Source: Seriola aureovittata (taxonomy: Eukaryota > Chordata > Actinopteri > Carangiformes > Carangidae). From it: DNA of 64,000 nt. The DNA lies in contig NC_079364.1 of NCBI RefSeq assembly GCF_021018895.1, forward strand, positions 16,486,385 through 16,550,384. The letters are read 5' to 3'. Below the pieces are notes generated by a model. It did not search any database. It was not told the DNA's origin and saw only the letters and a list, made by a program, of their open reading frames with translations. Numbering within the stretch: position 1 is the first letter of the stretch; the number at the start of each line of letters is the position of its first letter. Position numbers and translations under genes: made by a program. Shown here one piece after another: positions 1 through 11,900 of the stretch.

Positions 1-110
1 GGTGACAGGCGAGCCAAACAATACAGACAGAGGGACATGACAACTGCCTCTTCCAGGGAGCCACCTGCTTACAAAGATCACAACCATGACCATGAAGGAC
101 CCTCGAGACT
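1..110 (+). CDS. marveld3: MARVELD3 coding exon (partial, N-terminal cytoplasmic region)
   Basis: The frame from base 1 is open (GDRRAKQYRQRDMTTASSRE and on) and reaches a donor CT|GTAAGG at 111. It is charged and repeat-poor, as in MARVELD3 N-termini. It ends on two bases of a Leu codon completed by the next exon. The left end is cut by the window. Confidence 0.72.
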
Positions 111-1654
111 GTAAGGGAGCTTGTACTTTCAATAATCAAGGCCCTGCGCTCACTGTGATGTCATTCCATACAAACTAAAGACAACCTGAATCAGGATTAT
201 GCAACATATTTATTTGTATGTTTATGTAAAATTACATGTTTTTTTGATAAAGAATCAATTCTGTCCCACTGAAAAAAAACTTTGTCTTTTGAGGTCCAGA
301 GAGACATCACTGTATCACTCTGAACGGGAGCATTATGAGCAGCAACACAGACAAGCGCTTTACAATCTCAGATACATCTTAACCAGTAGAGGCAAGTATA
401 TTTATTTTAGGGTCCTTCTGGGAAATCTTAGTTGCGTTCAAAGCACATGCCTGTCAGTGTATGTTAAGAATTTGTCGGGAGGGTCCCCAAATATATTTAA
501 CAATGTCAAATTTATCTGTTTTTAATTTTCACTCACTAAATGTGCTTTAGTTAACTTACGTGCTGTTTGCTTTACATTCTCAATCTTTGGGGAACACTGC
601 TTTTGATTGTTACATTCACAGAGCGCATACTCAAAATTTGCCTTGTACATGATAATAAGCCATAATATTATATATTGTACTACTATGGGATTTTTAAAAG
701 GCTTTTCTCAATTAACTGATTAATGATTTTTAATATAACATGTCAGAAAACAGTGAAAAAAAACCCATCAGATATTTCTAGGGTCTTGGGTTACATCAAA
801 TGTCTTGTTTTTTGGGGGTCCATTACCCAAAGATATTCAATTTATTATCATTTCTGACAAAGAAAAGCAGCAAATCCACTCATCAGAGAAACTGCGATCA
901 GTAATTATTTGGCATTCTTGCTCAGAAAATTTTTTTTGGTCAATCAATAATATCATAAATTGGCTCATCGTGTCAGCTCTAGTCTCACTGCTTCATGTTG
1001 TTATACATTCATGTCAGTACTGTGTTTATCCTGTATCTCCCAGGTCTGTGCCAGCTTATGGAGCTGTTTGTGAATCTGCTTATCATCATCTGCGCTGGAG
1101 TGCCATACAGCAACAATGGGGGTTACCGTGATCTGGCCAGCCTCGGTGGACTCTACTATTATCACTTTGGTGGGGCCAATGCTTTCACTGGAGCTGATGT
1201 AGACAGGGTGAAGGAGCTGGACCAGCTGTTCCATCAGCTCAAGCGACCTCCGTACATCTTCACCATGGCCTGCGGTGGGGTTTTAATGATATACGCCTGT
1301 GCCATGCTTACTCTGGGGATTTTCAGAGTCCCTTACCGCTGGCCCCCTGTGCTGCTGGGGGAGGCTCTGCTGAACTTCCTGATCGGCCTGGGCTACATCC
1401 CTGCACTTGCCTTCTACTTCATTAAGGTTAAAGAAACCTACAATAATCCAATCTGTGAAGAGAGAGAGCAAATGTACAAGAGCAAAGGGCACAAGGGTTT
1501 TGACTGCCAGTTCCACGGTGCAGATATTGCAGGAGGTCTCTTTGGGGTGCTGGGGGTGTTTGTTTTCATCTTTGGTGCAGTGTTAGCTGTCAGAGCTTTC
1601 AGGTCAGTGCGGGAGCTAAAGAAGCAAAGAACAAACGAGGACAGTCATTTTTAA
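1..1654 (+). CDS. marveld3: MARVELD3, MARVEL domain-containing protein 3 (3' part; gene continues left of window)
   Basis: Four-pass membrane protein of the tight-junction-associated MARVEL family (with occludin and tricellulin). Three coding pieces join in frame: 1-110 (partial), 294-391 and 1044-1654 with stop TAA. The phases fit: the first ends on two codon bases, the second begins with the third base and ends on one base, and the third supplies the remaining two. The visible N-terminal part is hydrophilic and Arg/His/Glu-rich, as expected for the cytoplasmic tail. The last exon encodes the MARVEL domain: TM1 around LMELFVNLLIIICAGV, a Gly/Tyr-rich first loop, TM2 and TM3, a second loop with two cysteines (ICEERE, FDCQFHG), TM4 and a short basic tail ending NEDSHF. 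Identification rests on the domain and on adjacency to PHLPP2. MARVELD2 and occludin were considered, but they carry a C-terminal occludin/ELL domain, which is absent here. The start codon lies outside the window. Confidence 0.88.
294..391 (+). CDS. marveld3: MARVELD3 internal coding exon
   Basis: Acceptor tttgag|G at 292-293; 98 nt. It reads SRETSLYHSEREHYEQQHRQ followed by ALYNLRYILTSR and the first base of a Gly codon. The donor is AGAG|GCAAGT, a GC donor with otherwise perfect consensus. Both phases match the flanking exons, which is the main support. Confidence 0.75.
392..1043 (+). other. MARVELD3 last intron (GC-AG)
   Basis: Intron beginning GCAAGT and ending cccag. It contains a dispersed repeat copy at about 703-980, only about 60 bp before the acceptor. 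No other feature was recognised. Confidence 0.7.
703..980 (+). repeat. Dispersed teleost repeat family, copy 1
   Basis: Begins near ttctcaattaactgatt, passes through acatgtcagaaaacagtg and aaagatattcaatttatta, and ends near gtgtcagctct. This layout (degenerate AATCGATTAAT-type ends around a core containing a 'tgtcagaaaa' block) recurs at 30.2, 40.3 and 43.3 kb. It is known to me as an abundant, probably MITE-like fish repeat; the superfamily is not assigned. Confidence 0.65.
1044..1654 (+). CDS. marveld3: MARVELD3 last coding exon (MARVEL domain, four TM segments)
   Basis: Acceptor tctcccag ends at 1043. Two bases complete a Gly codon, then LCQLMELF and on to TAA at 1652-1654. It encodes all four hydrophobic segments and both extracellular loops. 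The second loop holds a cysteine pair. Confidence 0.92.
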
Positions 1655-1945
1655 GATGCCTTTTCTCTTCAACATATGGCAAAAGTGAGATTGAGGAGAA
1701 GTCTCTGCCACCAGAAAACATGGATAGTTTTTTATAATTTTTTATTAGGTGTAACTGTTTAACTTTTGTTGAATGTGATTGGTGAATCAGCTTTTTTATA
1801 CACTTTTTATGTTTTGATTGTTTACATTTGATTTTGGAGAATACTTTTTTATTATTATCTCTTTTGCAGTTTATATACCTGTGTATGGTGTCTGTTACAT
1901 TTTGTATAAATGTATAGTTATATTAAACTACTCAAATTGCAAATC
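1655..1945 (+). other. marveld3: MARVELD3 3'UTR
   Basis: AT-rich, T-tract-rich sequence after the stop, up to a poly(A) signal variant. The end is inferred at about 15-20 nt past that signal. Confidence 0.6.
1922..1927 (+). terminator. Poly(A) signal variant ATTAAA for MARVELD3
   Basis: ATTAAA about 270 nt after the stop, followed by T-rich sequence (gtgatttttcac, catttttcatt). The commonest AATAAA variant. Confidence 0.5.
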
Positions 1946-2947
1946 AGTGATTTTTCACTAGTCATTTTTCATTACATTTGTTCAGAAAAGATACTCTGAA
2001 AATGTTTGACAAAAAAGGACAGAGATAAACTCCTTTCATTTGTTCAAGAAGAGTTGGTTGTGTATTTATCAGCCTTTGCTGCTTCCTTTAAGAATGATGC
2101 TACCGAGGTACACTTCCGTAGGTCTTGATCTCTTAGTTAAAATAATTTGTGTCCTACACATGAATTATTGTGCAATCCATAAATCTCAATTCAGTCTGAT
2201 GATCATTAATCCTGGCAGTTTAGTCTTGATACAAACTGTTGCTGTTATAGACTGAACTGACTCTGGAATTAAATGTCTCCAGACCTTGATGTGGTGACAG
2301 TGTCAAATGTCTTTCCTAGGCAGGGAAGCAAAGCATCCTCTGCTTTATACTTTGTCTTATGATTTGGAAGTTAGTATTTTGTCTTTTATGCATAAAATAC
2401 CCACAGTATTTCAGTAGAATAAATTGCATATCCATTGAGCAACAATATTTTCCCATTTTTTTAGATGTCAGACTTTGTTCTGCCTAAAGGTCTTCCATCA
2501 CTCACAGGAAAAACATGGAAACCAGGAGTCTTGTCACATTTAACCTTATTTTTCTTTGGCATTTGTCAACTATTATAATAGACATGTCATTCTAAACTTC
2601 ACCAACAGATGGCAGATCTACTGTGTTGAGGAATTTAATCATGACTTCAACACATGGATCTTGAATGTACATATTTCCAAAGCATCAAGTGTTCTCTGTT
2701 CATTACTGTTTTCTGAAGCATTTAGGCTAACTGAATGAGAGACATAAATAGAGACCAAGGCAAATATATAAATAACCTCCTATTACATCATAATTAAGGA
2801 CTTTAAAATTAATGACAAAATAAACTGTCAGCATCATATCTTGTACTGACCAAAAAGCAGTAATTTTGATTATATTCATTAGCATGAAATAATAATAAAA
2901 ATTGTGAGCAAAATGGACACTGGACAAAAAAAATCACAGTAAAAAGT

Positions 2948-2953
2948 TTTATT
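2948..2953 (-). terminator. Candidate distal poly(A) signal of PHLPP2
   Basis: TTTATT on + (AATAAA on -). Reading onward on the minus strand, it is followed by a T-run and TTTTGTCCAGTGTCC, resembling a U/GU-rich downstream element. Other AATAAA candidates lie nearer the stop, so the true end is uncertain. Confidence 0.35.
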
Positions 2954-5900
2954 GCTACTTGGCTTAAAGTTAATTTAGAAACAGCGTGTCTGCTCAAAAC
3001 TAATGATAGCAGCATTTCAAATAAAATAACAACTACCTTCCACTCTCAAAGTTCAGGGGAATACAGTTCTGTCTGACAAACAGCAAAAGTGCTCATTGTT
3101 AGTCCTGTTCCTAAATCATAAATCTTGTAATTAGTAAACATAAAACTAAATTTTAGCAGTAATCTGCATGCTAGAATACAAACCCAAAAATATTAGATAT
3201 GCTCCAGTTTGTACAAATAAATCACATTTTGTATGCACTCTTATGTTTTTAAGTTGACTTATATTTAGGGCATGCTTTCAACATTAAATACAGTTATAAT
3301 TAGTACCTTCAAATAAAGTACCGTAATGAGAGACAGTATTCTGTAGAATCCCAGTCACTTTAAATTCTGTAGTGGAGAGGGAAATATAGATTTGCATGGA
3401 ACGATGAAGTACAAAAATAAACATCAGCTTCTTGGCATTGAGAAAAAAATATTCAAAGCATTTCTAGAAAATAATGTACAGAAAGGAACTGTGAGATTAA
3501 ACAATGGCTACTTTGGTCACATGTTAAACAACTGGAGCATCTTCGATCAGTTTCATTCACCATATTCACACAGAATTACAGTCAATCCATTATTCACACA
3601 AGCATGCATACACTTACTGTACGTGTGCACTTAAGCTTCATTTTACACACACACACAAACAGACATTTTGCAACATACTGTAGTTGTACAAGGAGCTTGT
3701 TAAGTTGTGCAGAGAGGAAATGATCATTAACAGTTAATAAATGATCAGCAGTTAAAAAAAACATTGACACTGTAGCCTACTCAAATGCACATACCCTCTT
3801 TTTTGGTGCAGGAAGGGGTTTATGAGCATTATAATACTGGACCCCCTCCACTAAAGAATTAAAGGGAATATTTAATTCAATGCACTGTACCCTGTGCTTC
3901 CTCTTCCTGTATCTACCCACACAGTTGGCATATGTACATGCACACTGATTAGTCTAGTAATGGATCATTATTCAAATACGCTTCATGTTGGAAGGACAGG
4001 ACAGTAGGTGAATATATGACATCAACCAGAAGACAGACAGAATTCATTTACAATGAGTGTACAACTGTTTAAGAAACTGACCCAGGTGGCTCTGAAGAAC
4101 AATAAACGTAGCACTGCAATACAGTCGGAGCCTGACTTGGCAAAACTGGGACCAGAATAATCAAATTACATTGCAAATGAGCGAAAGGAAGAGACGTACT
4201 CACACAATAAAAGAGCAATGAAACTTACACACGCAGTTCCAAGTACATACACCGCACATACATACATCAGTCAATATTCATTTTCAGATATTGAGAAAAA
4301 GGATTCTTGTAGTTTTATGTGATGGAAAAAGAAGCTCTGATATAAATGTATGTATGTATATATATATGTGTATATATACATATACAATACAATTGACACT
4401 TTGCATATTTGTATGAGGGAATTCCCAAGATCTGTTGCAAACACTACTACCAACTAAAAGTTAAAGAAAGTTCCTTTTCTCCTCTTCAAACCTGCTAAAG
4501 AACTCAGTTTCCCTGTTTACTTTTACTTGTTTCTGATGTATACTAATACTATTCACAATCATTTGTCTTACAGCTTCTCAAGCTCCTCCTGTGGCAGGTG
4601 CGCCTGCAGTGGCCATCAGAGTCTCACTGCCATCAGTCCAGATGCTGGACAACATGTGTGGGTTACAGGCTACAGTCAGAACCACAGAGTCCCCAGTGTT
4701 TGGCATCTTAGACACTGCACCGTCTGATCAATAAAGTGACTAGAAATAAATTATTAGCCTTATCAGTCTAGTTAGGAATCCAAAACTTTAGTTGAAATCA
4801 GTATTTGAATTTTGAATAAGCATAATAAAGACAATATCAGTGGTTTGATGTAAACTTATTATCTTAGAGTTCTGTTTCCCTGACTTGTCATTATTATGGA
4901 GGGATTTCAGAAACCTTGATATGCCAGATGGTTAGTATAGGTATCAATTATCACAATGCTTCAACCAAATACTGATACTAGATATAAATACTGTAAAACA
5001 TATCTGTATGTCCTCACGGGGCCCCAATGATTTACATTATTATAGAGTAACAGTTATGTTGGCAAATAGTGTTAGAGTTGTTAAATATGTATATTATGCT
5101 GTTTGGTACTAAGATAGGTAAATACGCTCTGAAAAATTCAGATGTAGCTGAGAGCAAACAAAAACTAATAAACTAAGAAATGTTTAATATAATAAAAAAC
5201 ACACCAAAAAGTGAATGTTGTAAATGAATTATTGTCACTTTACATCATCATCATCATTTCCACTGGCTATGTATTCTTAGACAAGAGGTGATATGTTGGG
5301 CTGAGGGAAGCCTCAGTAATCCCAGCACACTGTGTTGATCAATATCTCATATAGTAAACTCAAATATACATAACTTTGAAAATTACTATTTTCTATATAC
5401 AAAGTGCTTTTAACAGTGTTTGTTTGTTTCAAGAGACAAAACTTGCAAATAACAACAAAAGATTCAGACTCACACATCAATTAAGGCTTCATCAGCGACT
5501 TATCACTCATTCCCACGGAGCAAAATAAGGATAGAGGGGTTGCTTTAACTAACAACACCCCCTGAGCTAAAGACCTCAGTCACAAACAGAACAAGAGTGG
5601 GATGAAAGAAATGGCTCCTCCTTTCAAAAATACTGAGTAGTGTTATTTTAAGGCTAAAAGGGAACACTGAAAGGTCCAGCTATGCAAATGCTATGGAATG
5701 CCAGAACTGCACCACTATCAACTTGGAGTGTTAACTAAAAATATACATCTAATGCAGTAATCACTGACATGAGCAATTACCCAACTTTGGCCTTCTTATA
5801 ACCACAGCAGCCCCAGCAGAGCTACCTGCTCTTATGGCACAAGGTGGGGAGGTACAGGAACGGGCAAACTGAAGTTTTCCAGGGCTGCATGATATTTAAC

Positions 5901-6959
5901 TGATAATTTAAATAATGCAGTTTTTGACAGGCTACGCTCAGATGAGATAAATATGATTGATCCAATATATTAAAAAACTTGGGAACACACTCAATGTAAC
6001 TAAATTGGGAAAAAAAAATCCTGTGAATCAGTATGTTATTATACCACCTCATATTGCTGCTGCACTGGTAATAATTTTTATATTTAACCTGTGAGTTGAA
6101 TCCTACAGAAGCATTGCCCCCGATCTGCAATAAGGATAAATGCAATATGTGCGAGTGAAAAGGAGAGCTATATGAAATTATAGTAAGGCATAATTTGTTT
6201 CTATGTCACAACTTGTGCGCTTATTTCTAGAACTGTGGGTTCGGTCCCAAACTTTGTGACACCTGGTGTACACAGACCAGTTACAGAATACAAGACAAAA
6301 CGGTGTCAATTCCGTGTGTAATGGGCCAAAATAACACACCATGAAAATCATCTGCTTGTGTGGGTAGTACATTCGAGATCTAAGCTGAAAAAAGAATTTG
6401 ATATGAAAAGTAAAAATGTCAGTAACCTGCAGTACATACAAATTATATATGTACCCTTCTTCTCTTGATAGTATACAGTGTAATAATTCACTTTTGTGCC
6501 TTGACTGGTTTGTTCGAATGACTGAAATTAAATGATATCCGAACATCTTGGGCTCTCCAGTCCACTATCCAGTGACAATTGAACTGACTAAATTTAAATT
6601 AACTTTATTTTCTTATGTTGTTTTAAAGGAGATCATTTGATCATGCACTGTCACAGATTATATTGTTATAAGGATTTTTGGATTCTACAACACACCAGCT
6701 CTGTACAGTTGAATGACTTCGATATTATAATTTTTGTCAGTTATTCAAAATACATTGCTCTAAACAGCAATACTTTTTGATTTGAGTTGGCTGTTGTGTA
6801 GTTGTGTACCATACTGTATAGAATTAATTTACCCTATATAGAAGATTCCATACATTTTGTGTGGGGATATAAGAAATAAAAAATAAACATAATGTTTCTG
6901 GCCATATAAATGCAGTTATTTTATCTTCACATCTTCTAGTCCAATGTGCCTTACAAGCC

Positions 6960-6965
6960 TTTATT
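6960..6965 (-). terminator. Candidate proximal poly(A) signal of PHLPP2
   Basis: AATAAA on the minus strand about 650 nt after the PHLPP2 stop. First good signal downstream of the stop. Confidence 0.35.
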
Positions 6966-7617
6966 CTGTCTGATTTCCTTTGTAAGCCACAGGAGGAGGA
7001 GAGCAAAAGCTGTGCCAGTGCTGGTCTCGTGGAAACACTGTCCCTCCTCCAAATTTAACTAAGAAACTCACATCCCCAAACACAGCCTGGATGTGGAGGA
7101 GCTCTAGGCTGAATCGTCCACAGTAGGCACTTTTTCAAGTTGCAGTTAGAGGGCCTCTCTCCAGGACCAGAGAGACCACAAAGCCCCTGGAGAGGAGATT
7201 TGCCCTCACTGAACATCATCCCATATACACCCTCCAGACTGCTTGACTTTCCAAGTAAAGGGAAAAGTTGCTGACATGTTTTTAACACATGAGGTAACCC
7301 ATTTCAGGTCAGGTTTGTTTTGCTCTATGATAGCCAGCCATCCTTTTCACAACATCATGTTATGAACTGGGACCTTGGTCACCCCTACTTTCTTGGATAC
7401 TCAGACCATGCACAGAAACCCCTTTTTTCACCTTGAATTAATGATGCAGCATCATTGATGATAACTATCAAGGTCATACATGTTTGTCTTGTCCTCACAA
7501 AAGATCTCAATGGCAACTTGAATTGGAAAATCCCACATGTATGAGAAAAATCTCTTCTTCTCTGGAATGGCACAATCACATAATTGCAGCCACATGCCGC
7601 TCTGCTGTGTCCCCCCT

Positions 7618-8904
7618 CTAGAGGGCAGTATCATAGACTTCCTGCTGTAGGATGGGAGCTGGGCCTGAACCTGGAACCAGGTTGGAGGCAAATGCAGGAG
7701 GGTGTGGATGATCCCACACAGAGTCTTTTAAGGAGGGGATTGTGGATGGTGCAGAGGAGCCTGAGATTAGAGGGCTCTGGCCTCTTAGCTGCTCCCTGAC
7801 TTCCTGCTCCAAGCTCGGAGGCACAATCAGCTGATCCTCAGGGTCCGGCTGTGCTGGGGCAGTGAAGTAACCAGACTTCTTTTTAGGAGCCTCCAGGGCC
7901 ACCTCAATAAGATTATGACTGTCTTCAGGGGCTACCACAGAGCCATTGGACAGCTTCTTCCCAAACAGGCTGGATGTGGAGGGAGACTTCTTAAGGTCAG
8001 CAATCTCTCTCCCACATACAGCCAGCAGGCAGCCGTTTGTAGCAGAAACCACCACGCTGTTCTGTCTGCGCATTTTGCCATTTGGATAGTCAGAGCCTCG
8101 CTTTTCAAGATCTAAATCTTTGGGGCTCTCTGGGGCCCCTGACCGTAGTTGGAAAGCACAGCAGTGAATGTCCACCTCTACTTCTAACTTGCTGCCATTG
8201 GAGATAACACCCTCAAGTGGAGCTTCATCATCACTGTCCAAGCCGTTGTCAGACTGGTTACTTGAGAACGTAGCACAGGAGGGTTGACGCTGGAATAGGC
8301 CCGGGTGTGTTCCTGCACCAGCCGAGCCAGGCACCATGATCCCACACAGTGTAGTAGCAGGGTGAAGGCTACAGCGTCTCTCTGGGCGGGATGCAAGGCC
8401 AGAGGATTGGTGCTCATCTGAAGCGGTGGACCCTGCCTCACTGCCCACCTCTGAGGCTGATGTCTCACTGTTGAACTCAGAGACAATACCACTGCTAGAT
8501 GAAAGGGTGGCTGGGTCACTGGGGCCTGGGGTCACAGACACAGGCGCGGAGGCAGGAGGGGGACCTCGGGGTTCAGTGGTGGAGACCGGTGGCTCACAGG
8601 TACAGCTATCCTCGCCAATATGCAGGGACACCACCACAGCCCCAATGTTGTCCTTGCAACCATAACTCTGGGCGAGCGAACACAGCCTCTTGGCAGCAGC
8701 GCGTGGATCTCGTACAGCCTGCACAGTGCACACGGCCTCCTGGTAGGAGACCCGTTCAAACAGTGCTCGATTCCCCAGGATCAAGAACTCATCCTGGGAA
8801 CAGAGAGGCTCAGTGTGCACCCAGGGCTTTGGAAGCACCCAGGGAGAAAGGTAAGAGCAGCCCAGCAGGCGAGAGCAGCATGTCACTCCACTCACTTTGT
8901 TATC
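7618..8904 (-). CDS. phlpp2: PHLPP2 coding exon 19 (end of PP2C domain, tail, PDZ ligand, stop)
   Basis: Acceptor ttttttatag. Starts [16 protein letters not shown]. The PP2C domain closes at [19 protein letters not shown] Ser/Pro-rich tail of about 320 residues follows ([40 protein letters not shown]). Ends EVYDTAL with TAG at 7618-7620. Confidence 0.96.
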   Translation of the reverse strand, partial: DNKVSGVTCCSRLLGCSYLSPWVLPKPWVHTEPLCSQDEFLILGNRALFERVSYQEAVCTVQAVRDPRAAAKRLCSLAQSYGCKDNIGAVVVSLHIGEDSCTCEPPVSTTEPRGPPPASAPVSVTPGPSDPATLSSSSGIVSEFNSETSASEVGSEAGSTASDEHQSSGLASRPERRCSLHPATTLCGIMVPGSAGAGTHPGLFQRQPSCATFSSNQSDNGLDSDDEAPLEGVISNGSKLEVEVDIHCCAFQLRSGAPESPKDLDLEKRGSDYPNGKMRRQNSVVVSATNGCLLAVCGREIADLKKSPSTSSLFGKKLSNGSVVAPEDSHNLIEVALEAPKKKSGYFTAPAQPDPEDQLIVPPSLEQEVREQLRGQSPLISGSSAPSTIPSLKDSVWDHPHPPAFASNLVPGSGPAPILQQEVYDTAL

Positions 8905-11900
8905 CTATAAAAAAGAAGTGCCATTAGAATTGCAGATGAGTGTGAGGCTTCATAATATATCCACCTATGAATATGAAGCTGCACATTGACACTTGATCAA
9001 AAGTACTACATAATGGCTTTAATGTAAAAGTAGGAACCCAACATACAAGCAAGCTGTGCATTACCTCGGTAATAATGGCTTTACTGAGTTTAACTCTCTC
9101 CATCTCCTCAGTGCAGTTCTCCAAGCTGTAAACCTTAGAGAGAGATACAGGTCGGCCATCCCGGCACAGCACTGCCTGGCAGGTGCCCACGTTGGCCACG
9201 GTAAGGCTGAAGTAGCCTCCTGGATCTGAAGGTTCATGGTGGATATAACACAGCAAAGCAGAAGCACCCAGTTTCTGGCCAGCCATACCTAGTTTCCTGT
9301 ACCATTCAAAAACAAACAAAGCTCTTTAAGGCACTGGTTGCATCTTAAACACTGCAGCAACTGCAGTTTATTTGCAAGTACAGAAAGAGGTTTTAATAAA
9401 GACTAACATATAAAAAATATGTCTTACCTGTGTGAGGTGAGGAAAGTGTTGCACATATAAACACTGTCGATACTGGAGTGCTGCAGTTCCTCACACAGCA
9501 CATCTCCCATGGTGCACTGTAGCAGCCGAGGCACTTCCTCATTGCGGTCTCCATCAAAGATACCATAACACGCTTCCACACTGTCTCCAAACTGGTCAAC
9601 AGTCAGCACAGACACACACAACCTGTCCCCAACAATGGATCCGCATTAATAAAATGACGACTCATTGACTCACATACGGAGGTAAAGTTCATATATACTT
9701 CAACATTAAACACTGCAGCTCCAGGTCAGGGAGTGATAAAAGACAGTGGTGTCTGGGCCCCTGGAGGAGCAGCCAGGCTTACCAGGGTCTCAACAGTGAT
9801 GCACTTAACATTGTTACAAGCATTAAAGCCAATAGAATGATTAGGCTCCACTGCACCAGCTACTCTTTAAAAAGATTCACTGACTGCCCTTATGTCAGTA
9901 CTAGGCGCCTACCAGTGATTCAGATATTGACTCAGTGGTAGACACCTGCACCGTGCTTGTACATCAACATCCTGTATGCGCATTGGATATACTACATTGG
10001 AGACAGTATATCCAATGCACCAAGCAGCAATGACAGAAGAGAAACAAGGTAAACCTACACACTGCTTACGGACTAAAAAGACTGGCTGAGGACAGACACT
10101 GAATAAATTCTCAAGTGTCTTACTTGGGTAAAACAGATATGTTTACACACTGAGCACGTGTGTAGTCATTTCATGACAGTTTGGATAGATACTAAGATGT
10201 TCAGAAATGAACAAGGAAAACACATGGGAACCAAAAGCAATACTCACTTGTTCCTTTGGCCGCTCATTTCAGAGTAACCATGGTTCCATGGAGTGGAGAC
10301 ACTCAGTGAGTCCCCTGCTGTCGTGGTGGATTTCTGGTCTAATTTCAGGGTGGTGATATGACTAAAAATGAGAAGAAATATGGTATAAGGCACTGTAGAA
10401 ACAGGTATATGTACATGCACAATATACACGCACAATGCACAGTATACAGTATGTTACACATATAACAGTGATGCCAGTATGTGTCCAGACAACTACAGAA
10501 TCTAAAGCCAAGGTGTTGGTGCTTATGTTTGATACTTGACAAATTTCAGTGAGTTACCTGCGACCTTTTTGAATGGGTCTGGCCTTTGTGACTCACCTGA
10601 AGAGGTTGAGGGTCTTGTGTTCCAGCATCAGGCTGCTGTTGCCTGTCAGGTCCAGCTCTTGCAGAGTAGCAGGCAGCGAGTCAGGCAGCTGGATCTCAGT
10701 CAGCTCATTACAGCTTAGATCTACAAGCTAACGTACAACACACACATGAGCTGAAGCAGGTATAATATAATCATACACACAGCATTTTGGCAAATTAAAT
10801 CAGCACAAGTCTGACCTTGATCTCAGGCAGGTTGAGGATCTCTGGGAAGACAGTTATGTGGTTGGAGTGTGCTATGAGAGTGTGCAGTCTCTTACAGCTG
10901 GACACAGTGGAGGGGATAGTCTTTAACTTGTTGCCGCTTAGATTTAGCTCCTCCAGCAGCTCCAGCTTACTCAGCTTACTAAAGATATACAAAAAAGTCA
11001 GTGAAAAACTCCAGGGAGCAGAAAAAGTAGAATATTTATATGATTAATATGACCTTATAGGATATAAGTATATGTAAATAGCTTCTTAAGTAATGGTTCT
11101 TGTTAATAATAACAATAATAATGATAAAAAAACAACAATAAAAAATAATAACAGTAATGATAATTATGATATAATAATTGTCAAAACATCCAGTAAGTTA
11201 ATGAAGGGCTTCCAACAAGGCAAAAACAGGATAATTAAATAGACACAAGACACAATAAAATTAACAGGACAAAATAATAAAAATGTTTAAATAAATACAT
11301 TTAAATGTTTTAAAGTAACGTATAAGTCATTAAAAATGACTTACAAATAAAATTAATTACTGAACGACATGACAGCCAAAGTAACACCAGAATCATGCCA
11401 TATATCCTTGGATGGCAGATTTCATTTATGTGCATGTCACATTATTTGGGCGATCTACCAGAAGGAATAACAGTGAATGATAGATACCTCCTGAAAATAT
11501 TGACTGCAGCAGCAAAAAAAGCAATCTCTCATAAATGGTTATAGACCAACACACCTGCACTAGATAACAGGCTTGAAATTATCAGAGATTCATGAGAAGG
11601 AAAGACTGGCCTCCCAACCAAGACTGAGAAATGATTTATACAGTTTGATTGTATTTTTGCAAGATGGACAAAATTGATAATATATTTGTTGGAATAAGGA
11701 ATATGGTTGGTAGCTTTTATCCCCTTATCCTCACTGCTTAAAATGTCATTTACCTTCATTCTGCAGTATACTCTGCCAGTCATGGAAACTTATAGACAAA
11801 TTAAGTAGTGTTGTACAAAGACCCCCTGTACGTAATCCGTAATATATCATGTTTGGGGTTTGTGGATGTTGTGGATGTCAAGGTGGCTGGCAATGATGTT

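Larger units (their letters stand above)
1946..7617 (-). other. Convergent MARVELD3/PHLPP2 interval, including the PHLPP2 3'UTR
   Basis: No coding exon seen on either strand. PHLPP2 transcription enters from the right. AATAAA signals on the minus strand at 6960-6965, 6604-6609 and 2948-2953 are possible 3' ends, giving a 3'UTR of about 0.65, 1.0 or 4.7 kb. The sequence is AT-rich with small TA/TG and TCA simple repeats (about 4345-4390, 5243-5256). Confidence 0.55.

Noticed and set aside
995..1043. Start codon at 995 as the beginning of MARVELD3
   Set aside because: The 49 bases before 1044 are intron: a pyrimidine-rich tract and cag acceptor sit there, and an upstream exon (294-391) completes the split codon.
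8426..8927. Open frames on + over PHLPP2 exon 19
   Set aside because: They mirror a GC-rich coding exon on the minus strand. No splice sites or recognisable protein text.
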